A stretch of DNA of 6,856 nucleotides. Origin: an uncultured Neisseria sp. (lineage in GTDB: Bacteria > Pseudomonadota > Gammaproteobacteria > Burkholderiales > Neisseriaceae). The translations under genes and the position numbers were made by a program. The stretch covers positions 1 to 6,856 of the forward strand of contig CALFOA010000260.1 in NCBI GenBank assembly GCA_937919795.1, in the 5' to 3' direction. Numbering within the stretch: the first letter of the stretch is position 1; each line of letters starts with the position of its first letter. Of the stretch, positions 1 through 6,600 are shown one piece after another. The notes beneath the pieces are model-generated. The model did not search any database and had not been told where the DNA came from. It saw only the letters and a program-made list of their open reading frames with translations.

Positions 1-300
1 ACTTGCTCCGAGACCACAAATATGCCTTATTAGGGGCAATGACTTCTGTGCTGTGAATGGAAAAGGTGAATTAAACAGCTGGTGGGCAGTTTGAAACTGA
101 AACTTTTATCTTCTCTATAAATGCGCCTTAGCAAATGATGGATGTAGTCGAGCATTCATCATGCAGTGATACGAAGCATTTATTATACAATGCCCTTTTG
201 TCATGGTTGTCTGTTTATCCTTAACTCAGTTTTTCTTTTAAAATCTCCAATGTTACTGATTTTATGCAAAATTTTGTTTTTCTGTTTAGTCAAAAAAACA

Positions 301-321
301 AAAGTGTGCTTCGCACACTTT
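301..321 (-). terminator. Hairpin with U-tract, terminator-like for leftward transcription
   Basis: A perfect 9-bp stem (AAAGTGTGC at 301-309 pairing with GCACACTTT at 313-321) closes a TTC loop. Immediately to its left on the + strand lies an A-rich run (about 291-300), which read on the minus strand is a T-rich tract following the stem. This is the layout of an intrinsic terminator for a minus-strand transcript. No intact minus-strand gene ends just to the right, so it may be a relic, or may serve an unrecognised small RNA. Confidence 0.5.
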
Positions 322-394
322 CACGCTCCAGCTTCTTCCGTAGCACAAGTTTTCTTCCGCGCGCGAGCGGTGCTGTATTTCCTATAGAGCAAAA

Positions 395-440
395 AAAGAC
401 CCCATAGAACGGTTTTTCCGCTCTACAAGGTCTTTATTTT
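395..440 (+). terminator. Imperfect hairpin followed by T-rich tract, possible bidirectional terminator
   Basis: AAAGACC (395-401) pairs with GGTCTTT (429-435). Inside, TAGA (405-408) pairs with TCTA (422-425) and CGG (410-412) with CCG (418-420), around a TTTTT loop. There are mismatched internal loops between these segments. The right arm runs into TTTATTTT and the left arm is preceded by seven A residues, so it could act in either direction. No confident gene ends here, which limits interpretation. Confidence 0.45.
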
Positions 441-669
441 CTCGTTATTTTATTCATTCCCTAGGCTAAAGATTTTTGCCCCTTGAGGATAAAGGGCGTT
501 GCCTTTGGATATTTTAATTATTCAAACTCGTCTTTTACATTCGTACAAACGCTTATAAAGTGTATTATTAGTTCGTTTTATATGTGTTTTGTGATTGATT
601 ATCCGCACAATCCGATTCGTTCGTAATGTTTTTGTAGCCAAAATGTAACCACTAATTTTATTCACTTCA

Positions 670-1668
670 ATGCAATCTATTGAGTGGCACCAGATTTTAT
701 ACAACACAAAAATTAAAGATCTAAAGTTAAACCAAGGACATTTTGAAGCTGCAATTGCTGAAGATGGACGTGTATTTAAAGCAAAAAGCTGTGTATTGGC
801 CGCAGGTGGTTTTGAGTCAAATCTTGAATGGTTAAGAGAAGCATGGGGACAAAATGAAAACGGCGAATGGCCTGCCGATAATTTTATTATTCGTGGAACC
901 CGCTTTAATCAGGGCAACTTGCTTAAATTTATGATAGATCAAGGCGCCGATATTATTGGTGACCCATCACAATCACATTGCGTCGCTGTAGATGCACGAG
1001 CACCGTTATATGACGGCGGCATCTGCACCCGTATTGACTGCGTTTCACTGGGAATTGTGGTCAATAACAAAGCCGAACGTTTTTACGATGAAGGCGAAGA
1101 CTTCTGGCCAAAACGTTATGCGATTTGGGGCCGCCTTGTTGCCAAACAACCTCAGCAAATCGCCTATTCGATTATCGACTCAAAAGCCATTGGTCGCTTT
1201 ATGCCACCTGTGTTTGCGGGCGTGAAAGCAAATAGCATTCAAGAACTGGCCGAAAAAATCGGGCTAGATGCAAAAACCTTATGCCATACCGTAGAAGAAT
1301 TTAACCAAGCCTGTGTTCAAGGCACCTTTAACCATACCGTTTTAGATGACTGCACCACCGAAAATATTGTTCCCAACAAAACCCATTGGGCTGTTCCTCT
1401 CGATCAACCACCCTTCTATGCCTATGCGCTTAAACCCGGCATTACCTTTACCTATTTAGGCTTAAAAGTCGAAGACGATGCTGCGGTACGTTTTAACAAT
1501 AAAGCCAGCCGCAACCTGTTTGTGGCAGGTGAAATGATGGCAGGTAACGTACTCGGTCAGGGTTATACCGCAGGCGTTGGTATGTCGATTGGCACAACCT
1601 TTGGACGCATTGCCGGAAAAAATGCAGCCCACTATGCACTTTCACAAGGAGTTGAACATGAATGCTAG
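670..1668 (+). pseudogene. tcuA: 5'-truncated tcuA, FAD-dependent tricarballylate dehydrogenase remnant
   Basis: TcuA is a flavoprotein of the fumarate reductase/succinate dehydrogenase flavoprotein superfamily. It oxidises tricarballylate to cis-aconitate and passes electrons to TcuB. What remains here is 332 residues, against roughly 460-470 in intact TcuA as I recall. The N-terminal GxGxxG FAD-binding Rossmann segment is absent. The family signature VLAAGGFES (residues 42-50), the stretch DEGEDFWPKRYAIWGR (about residues 137-152) and the C-terminal FAD-contacting segment [15 protein letters not shown] are all intact, with no internal stop or frameshift. Similarity to TcuA starts almost at the ATG. 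Upstream, the frame closes at a TAA at 646-648 after seven non-homologous codons, and no clear ribosome binding site is present, so the ATG is probably an internal codon. The 3' end overlaps tcuB by 11 bases, the usual translationally coupled arrangement. Protein sequence and AT-leaning codons recall Acinetobacter (from memory). Without the FAD domain it should be inactive. Confidence 0.85.
1646..1651 (+). promoter_or_regulatory. Ribosome binding site of tcuB
   Basis: AAGGAG lies six bases before the ATG at 1658, inside the last codons of tcuA. It fixes the tcuB start at 1658 rather than the earlier in-frame ATG at 1577, which lies inside tcuA coding sequence. Confidence 0.8.
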
Positions 1669-1966
1669 TACCAAAGCCCTAATTCCAGTTGTTCAGCTCT
1701 CTGACCATGAGCAAGAAGTCCAAAGAGCCCTACAGATTTGTAATGCTTGTCGCTACTGTGAGTCTTTTTGCGCTGTATTTGCGGCCATGACCAAGCGTCT
1801 TGAGTTTAATCAAGCCGATATTCATTACCTCGCAAATTTGTGCCATAACTGTGGTGCTTGTCTACATGCTTGCCAATATGCCCCGCCGCACGAGATTTTG
1901 GCCGAATTGAAAGCGCTGGAGCAGGAAATTTTGGCAGATTTGGATGAATTGGAGCGGATGTTGTGA
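1658..1966 (+). pseudogene. tcuB: 3'-truncated tcuB with an unrelated C-terminal tail
   Basis: TcuB is the iron-sulfur and membrane partner that reoxidises the TcuA flavin. Intact proteins are about 370-380 residues, with a ferredoxin-like N-terminal part followed by a membrane domain. This reading frame has only 102 residues. It keeps both cysteine clusters: C28, C31, C34, C38 ([11 protein letters not shown]) and C62, C65, C68, C72 ([11 protein letters not shown]), which should ligate two [4Fe-4S] clusters. Similarity to TcuB stops at about residue 79 (QYAPPHE, near base 1894). The last 23 residues are an acidic, leucine-rich, helix-forming tail of different character, ending ELERML. The whole membrane domain is missing, so electron transfer to quinone should be lost. 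The tail may be the in-frame end of another gene brought in by a deletion or recombination. It resembles the coiled-coil ends of type I restriction-modification M subunits only weakly, and I cannot confirm that. Confidence 0.85.
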
Positions 1967-1980
1967 AGCAATGCTCGGGC

Positions 1981-2119
1981 TTTGCTGGGAGCGCGGGCGG
2001 CTCGCCCGCATTTGGCTGAAGGACAAACTTGGTTGCTATTTAAGTGTTGCTAGAATTTCCAAGCATTTAATGCAAGCGTGTCGCTTGCCTGCGGGCGAGC
2101 CGCCCGCGCTCCCAGCAAA
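1981..2119. repeat. Perfect 30-base GC-rich inverted repeat around a 79-base spacer
   Basis: The 30 bases at 1981-2010 are the exact reverse complement of 2090-2119. Each arm also contains a small self-complementary core (GCGGGCG, GCT loop, CGCCCGC at 1993-2009 in the left arm). The element lies between two convergent genes, tcuB remnant (+) and the YtfL/PaeA-like gene (-), where REP-type elements commonly sit. There is no T-run after the stems, so it is not a typical intrinsic terminator, though it could block RNA decay or transcription. No transposase is encoded within it. Confidence 0.85.
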
Positions 2120-2191
2120 TTAACCCTCAAGCATGGCTGAAATTGAAGCATTTAATGCAAACGTGCGGGCGGGTCGCACTCCCAGCATTTA
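2061..2191 (+). repeat. Two direct copies of a composite repeat unit, second one degenerate
   Basis: AAGCATTTAATGCAAGCGTG at 2061-2080 recurs at 2146-2165 with a single change (A for G at base 16). In both copies it is followed by the GC-rich module that starts TGCGGGCG and ends CTCCCAGCA. The module is 28 bases in the first copy (2090-2117) and 24 bases in the second (2164-2187), with internal changes and a deletion. The second copy overlaps the stop codon (TTA at 2189-2191) of the minus-strand gene. The pattern indicates duplication and decay of a mobile or recombining intergenic element. Confidence 0.75.
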
Positions 2192-3472
2192 AGCCGGTTT
2201 TTGCAACGATACCAGCAATTGATCGATTTTGAAGTTTTCGGTATCGATTACCTCAAACTTATAATTGCCGTACACCACATAATCGGTGCGTTTGGGCACT
2301 TTTCGCAGCGAATACATCATAAAACCGGCGATGGTTTCGTAGTTTTCCGAATGGGGAAATTCTTCGATATCGAGCGCGCGCATCACGTCTTCAAGCGGGG
2401 TGGCGCCGTCTACCAGCCAAGTGTCTTCCGAACGGCGGATGATTTGCGATTCTTCTTCGGTGTTCACCAATTCGCCCATCACGATACTCATCACGTCTCG
2501 CAGGGTCACCAGGCCGACCACCAGCGCGTATTCGTTCACAATCACCGCGAAATCTTCGCCTGAAGTTTTAAAGGTTTCCAATACGTCAAACAGCGATAAG
2601 GTATCGGGAATAAACAAGGTTTTGCGCAACACGCGTTTATCGGTGAGGCGCACGTTTTCTTCTTTTAAAAACAGAGTAAGCAGCGCGTGCGATTCGATGT
2701 AGCCGATCACGTGTTCCAAATCGCCGTCGCACACCAGAAATTTGCTGTGCGGGTTGGCCGCCATGGTTTCCAATACCTGCTCGCCGGTGTCGTGTTTATC
2801 GAAATAAACAATGGATTCGCGGCTGTTCATGGTAGAGGTAACGGTGCGCTCCTGCATTTCAAACACGTTTTCAATCAGATAATGCTCTTGCTTTTTCAGC
2901 ACACCGGCTTGCGCGCCGGCATCCATTACCGCGTAAATATCTTCGGAAGTGAGCTGATCCTGGCGCACGGTGGAGATGTTGAGCGCTTTAAACAGCAGCC
3001 TCGCCAAGCCGTCGAAAATCCATACCACGGGCTTGAGTAGGAAAATCAGCAACAGCAGCGGCCGCACCACCCGCACCGCCACTTTTTCGGGATTACCCAT
3101 GGCAAACTGCTTGGGCATCAGATCGGCCAACAGAATGAAACTGCCGGTGAGCAAACAGAAAGAAAGCAACGAAGCAGCAGTCTGCCCCCAAGGCAAGCCG
3201 GCAAACAGGCTGGTGAGATAAGGGCGCAGCGCGGCTTCGCCGACAATACCGGCCAGAATCGCCACGGTGTTCAGCCCGATTTGCACCACGGTGATGAAGC
3301 TGCCGGGCTGTTCCTGCATTTTGAGTACATCCAGTGCGCGGGTGTCGCCTTCTTTGCCCATCAACTGCAATTTGATTTTGCGCGAGGACGCCAGCGCGAT
3401 TTCGGCGCTGGAAACGAAGGCGCTGATGAGGATCAGCAGCAGGATAATCAGGATGGCGGTGGCGATGTTCAT
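2189..3472 (-). CDS. paeA: CNNM/CBS-pair membrane transporter of the YtfL/PaeA (CorC/HlyC-like) family
   Basis: Predicted inner-membrane protein of 427 residues, full length for the family (E. coli YtfL is about 447). Domain order: an N-terminal DUF21/CNNM membrane domain with hydrophobic segments near residues 4-26, 59-81, 99-121 and 134-160; a pair of cytosolic CBS domains around residues 205-335; and a C-terminal CorC_HlyC domain from about 345 to the end. Segments shared almost word for word with E. coli YtfL, from memory, include SRKIKL, FITVVQIGLN, HPHSKFLVC, GEDFAVI, NEYALVVG and ENYETIAGFMM. YtfL was renamed PaeA for its role in putrescine/cadaverine export, and CNNM relatives move divalent cations such as Mg2+. 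The substrate in this organism is an inference. The ATG at 3472 is chosen because it starts directly with the first membrane segment. No Shine-Dalgarno sequence is visible before it. It is preceded by its own promoter and by a terminator for the gene upstream, so it is probably monocistronic. Confidence 0.92.
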   Translation of the reverse strand: MNIATAILIILLLILISAFVSSAEIALASSRKIKLQLMGKEGDTRALDVLKMQEQPGSFITVVQIGLNTVAILAGIVGEAALRPYLTSLFAGLPWGQTAASLLSFCLLTGSFILLADLMPKQFAMGNPEKVAVRVVRPLLLLIFLLKPVVWIFDGLARLLFKALNISTVRQDQLTSEDIYAVMDAGAQAGVLKKQEHYLIENVFEMQERTVTSTMNSRESIVYFDKHDTGEQVLETMAANPHSKFLVCDGDLEHVIGYIESHALLTLFLKEENVRLTDKRVLRKTLFIPDTLSLFDVLETFKTSGEDFAVIVNEYALVVGLVTLRDVMSIVMGELVNTEEESQIIRRSEDTWLVDGATPLEDVMRALDIEEFPHSENYETIAGFMMYSLRKVPKRTDYVVYGNYKFEVIDTENFKIDQLLVSLQKPA

Positions 3473-3500
3473 AAAGAAAATTTTGTTTTAAAAACGGGGC

Positions 3501-3509
3501 ATTATAGCA
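3501..3509 (-). promoter_or_regulatory. Extended -10 promoter for the YtfL/PaeA-like gene
   Basis: Read on the minus strand, this is TGCTATAAT: a perfect -10 hexamer with the TGn extension. It lies about 29 bases before the ATG at 3472, giving a predicted 5' leader of roughly 20 bases. No good -35 hexamer is found at 16-18 bases spacing, which is common for extended -10 promoters. Confidence 0.7.
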
Positions 3510-3552
3510 TTGCGGCGGTGAGGGAAACAGTTTTAGCTGAATTTTTCGGGAA

Positions 3553-3564
3553 TGCCTGTCTGAA
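3553..3564 (+). repeat. DNA uptake sequence (TG-wadDUS), solitary direct copy
   Basis: TGCCTGTCTGAA, the uptake-sequence dialect associated with the N. wadsworthii/N. shayeganii group. It sits in a 16-base direct repeat (AATGCCTGTCTGAAAA at 3551-3566 and again at 3571-3586). It could pair with the inverted copy at 3598-3609 as an alternative to the nearer copy. Confidence 0.9.
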
Positions 3565-3572
3565 AAATAAAA

Positions 3573-3584
3573 TGCCTGTCTGAA
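3573..3584 (+). repeat. DNA uptake sequence (TG-wadDUS), left arm of the hairpin
   Basis: A second exact TGCCTGTCTGAA, starting 20 bases after the first. It forms the left arm of a stem with the inverted copy to its right. Confidence 0.9.
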
Positions 3585-3597
3585 AAGTTTTTAGCTT

Positions 3598-3609
3598 TTC
3601 AGACAGGCA
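3598..3609 (-). repeat. DNA uptake sequence (TG-wadDUS), inverted copy
   Basis: TTCAGACAGGCA on the + strand, the exact reverse complement of the uptake 12-mer. It forms the right arm of the stem. Inverted uptake-sequence pairs downstream of genes are typical terminators in Neisseriaceae. Confidence 0.9.
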
Positions 3610-3640
3610 TTGTGTTCAATAAACTAGCCCATACTAGTAT

Positions 3641-6600
3641 TTATACCTGATTAACCAAACTGATCAGTTTAGCCGCCTCAGTCTGCTCGTCCAATGCCAA
3701 ATTGGCAAAGGTAACGGCGCTGCCGCTGCCCGAGCCGTCGGCATCGTAGGCCAAACTTTGCTCACTGCTGTTGTAAATCAGGCGGGTGTTGGCGTTGACT
3801 TGCTCGTTGTGGAATGCGATGAAGCCGTCGAGATTGATATCGGCTGAATCAAACAACAGGTCGCTAAAGGCGAGTTTATCACTGCCGTAGCTGAAGTCGG
3901 TGATCGTATCAGTACCACCGTTAAGCAAATCATTGAACACAAAATAATCGTCACCGCCGCCGCCGGTTAAGGTGTCGTTGCCCAAACCGCCGCTCAGCCA
4001 GTTGCTGCCGCTGTTGCCAATGATGATGTTGTTGTCGTCGTTACCGGTTCCGCGAATATCGGTCGCACCCAGCAAGGTCAGGTTTTCCAGATTAGCGCCC
4101 AGCGTGTGATCGACCGTGCTGTATACGGTATCGTTACCTTCGCCGCCCTGCTCTGCCACCACATCGCCGCTGCTGTCGACATAATAACTATCATCGCCTA
4201 AGCCGCCGCTCATCTGGTCGTCACCTGCGCCACCAATCAGGCTGTCGTTACCTGCACCGCCAACGAGGGTGTCGTTGCCGGCACCGCCTTCGATTTGGTT
4301 GTCGGCATCGTTGCCGGTGAGCGTGTCGTTATGGGCGGAACCGATTAGGTTTTCAATCTGCGTGCCGTAGCCGATAAACGATTGGCCGGTGGCATATACC
4401 GCTTGCTGGGTACCGGTTACATAATTGGCGGAGTTGGTCGTGTTGTTCCAACCGTCGATAATATTGCTATTGGCAGAAGTGCCGAGCAAAGTGCTGTAAT
4501 CCACGTTTTCGCTGCCGGTAGCCGCCAGATATTGGCTTTTCTCACCGATGTAATTCCAAGAGCCGGGCGTGAGGTTCACGGTAACACCTGCTTCAGCAGC
4601 ACTCGCATCGAAAGTATCGACGCCTGCGCCGTCCCACACATAAATGCCGCCGTCGGCCGTGCCGCGGTTGAAGGCGTTAAAGGTGTAGACGTCGTTGCCG
4701 CTGCGCTGTGCCGCGTTTACGCCGTAGTTATAGTGCAAAGCGGCGAGGTCGAAGGCGCGCAAATCATTGGTTTTGGCTAAATCGGCGAAGTTGTACGACA
4801 ACAAGGTAAATTCGGTGCTGTTTTCCTGCTCGGCAAGCGTTTCGCTGTTGTTGTCACCCAACTCAAACGGGTGTTCGAAGCCTAAGCTGTGCAAAGTTTC
4901 ATGCAATACGGTCAACGGGCCGTCGCCTTTGCTGAAGGCATCATCGGCACCGTAGAGGGTAGACGAAAAATGCACGTCGCCACCGGTATAGGCGTAGCCG
5001 TATGAATTTGCCAAACCTGCCGAGCCTAGGTCATCCAGATAAAACGCCAAATCGGCGCTGCCGGTATCGGCGGCTTCGGTGAAGGTGATGTTGGCGTATT
5101 CTGAAATTTTCGACAACAAGGCTTTGATGTCGGCCATTTGCTGGTTGCTGAACGCCAGATTATTGCCCAAGGTGGCGCCGCTGATGCGGTCGAGGCCGCT
5201 GCCGCCGTCGAAGGCGTAGCTGACGTTCAGGCCGCTGCCGATACCCGCCCATTTGCTGCTGTCACCCAAATAGCCTTGAGCGGTCGCACCGTTGTTCAGC
5301 GCGTTGATGAAATACGGCAACTCATTTTGTGCGCTGATATTACCGCTGCTGCCGTCGGATTCGGCTGCCAGCGCGTAGTGTTGGTCGCCTTCAGCTACGG
5401 CGTTTCCATCGCTGTCGAGCAGGCGGGCTTCCACTTGGCGGTCGCTGTCGGCAGCCAAATCGGCGGTGCGCACGGCTGCGTTAAAGGTGCCGTCCGCGGC
5501 GATTTCGGCGCTATACGCTTGATTGTTCACGCTCAACTCAACACGATCGCCTGTCGTTGCCCCGCTGATGCTACCGCCAATCAGGGTGGTATCGCTAAAG
5601 CCCTCTGCGACCGTGTAGCTGCCTGGGCTGCCGGCAATCACGCTACCGTTTAAACTGTCTTGCAGGCTGATGTGCACGGCAGACGCATCCGCTGCGGGCA
5701 TGCCGTGATTCAACAGATAGGTATCTGCCAACTGAGTGCCTTCCAGCGAAGCAACCGGGCTGACAACCGGCTCTATACGAATGGGGCTGCCGGCTGCCGC
5801 GGCCAAATCGGCGGCTTGCGCTTGAAAACGGTAAGTTAAACTATCGGCATCTACATCAGCCAGATACGTTTTTTCACCAATCGTGATTTGCAATTGACTA
5901 ATCCAACCTTGTGCCAGATAGTTTTGTAAAGTGCTGTCGTCGGCAGACAGATTGCCGTTGAGAGTCACCAAACCGTCACTATTGCTGAGGACTGCATCGC
6001 TGCCTAAACCTTCGCTGAATCGAATGGCGGCAGTATTGGCTACTTCTTCACCGGCGGTGCGGGCAGTTGCAGTTGCTTGGCTCTCGGTAGTTTGGGCAGC
6101 AGTATGATGATTGCTTTCGCTGCTCACATGATTTGCAGCCGAATGATCGGTATTGGATTGACCTGCCACATCGACATTCTCTGCATTCGATTGGGAAGGC
6201 GAATCGGTAGCCGCTTCATGTGTACGAGAGGGGGTATCGTCTGAATCATCTGAGCCGCCAAGCGTGGCGGCGAGAATACCTGCACCCAGCAAAGTACCGC
6301 CAACCAACCACCAATTGGCGTTGCTGCCAGCAGAAGCGCTCTCACCGGCACCAATATCGGCGGCCAGCAAATCGCTGTCGACAGCCGTATCAACGGCTTC
6401 AACACCGGCCGCTGCATACTGGCGGTATGGCGCGGCAGAGGCTGTCCACATCACTTCATAATCATCAAGGGAAATATCTTGAATGAAGTCTAAACCGGCA
6501 TCTGTATGCTCGCCGATATAAACATAATCATTGAAAAAGTATTCGGCATTTACCGCAGCATCGCTGCTAGCCAGTGATTCGATAGCGGTTTCTGCCGCCG

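Larger units (their letters stand above)
1..669. other. AT-rich left flank without a recognisable gene
   Basis: I found no protein I can support here. A + strand frame is open from base 2 to a TGA at 92-94 (last residues NGKGELNSWWAV) and could be the C-terminus of a gene cut by the window edge, but it is too short to identify. The open frames at 166-387 (+) and 522-707 (-) show no family motif, no good ribosome binding site and skewed AT-rich composition, so I treat them as chance. The stretch does contain two hairpins with flanking T or A runs, listed separately, which suggests it once bordered transcription units. Composition matches the broken tcu genes to the right better than the GC-richer genes beyond 2189, so it may belong to the same imported segment. 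Confidence 0.5.
3563..3611 (-). terminator. Uptake-sequence hairpin terminator of the metalloprotease gene
   Basis: A perfect 17-bp stem (3571-3587 with 3595-3611) closes a 7-base loop. On the minus strand the stem is followed by TTATTTTT (3570-3563), a U-tract. It starts 30 bases beyond the TAA of the metalloprotease gene, so it should end that transcript and insulate the gene at 2189-3472. There is no T-run on the + strand side. Confidence 0.88.

Noticed and set aside
2..94. Frame open from the left edge, ending NGKGELNSWWAV, possible C-terminus of a truncated gene
   Set aside because: Only 30 codons, no family recognised, and other frames of the same stretch are equally open for part of it.
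166..387. Open frame of 73 codons on the + strand
   Set aside because: No recognisable domain, no ribosome binding site, composition dominated by AT-rich codons, and it runs through the terminator-like hairpin at 301-321.
522..707. Open frame of 61 codons on the minus strand, basic product, considered as a transposase or integrase fragment
   Set aside because: No DDE, HTH or tyrosine-recombinase motif could be recognised, and it is antisense to the start of the tcuA homology, so it is probably chance.
1577..1657. Earlier in-frame ATG for tcuB
   Set aside because: It lies inside tcuA coding sequence; the ATG at 1658 has an AAGGAG six bases upstream and gives the expected TcuB N-terminus.
1981..2119. 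CRISPR or attachment-site interpretation of the GC-rich repeats
   Set aside because: Only three copies with irregular spacing, in inverted orientation, and no cas or integrase gene; a REP-like repeat fits better.
2201..3583. Several + strand frames opposite the YtfL/PaeA-like gene
   Set aside because: Antisense shadows of a well-conserved gene, without any family resemblance.
5138..5653. 171-codon + strand frame opposite the metalloprotease gene
   Set aside because: It is an antisense shadow of a repetitive, GC-rich coding region rich in Ala, Asp and Gly codons; no domain and no ribosome site.
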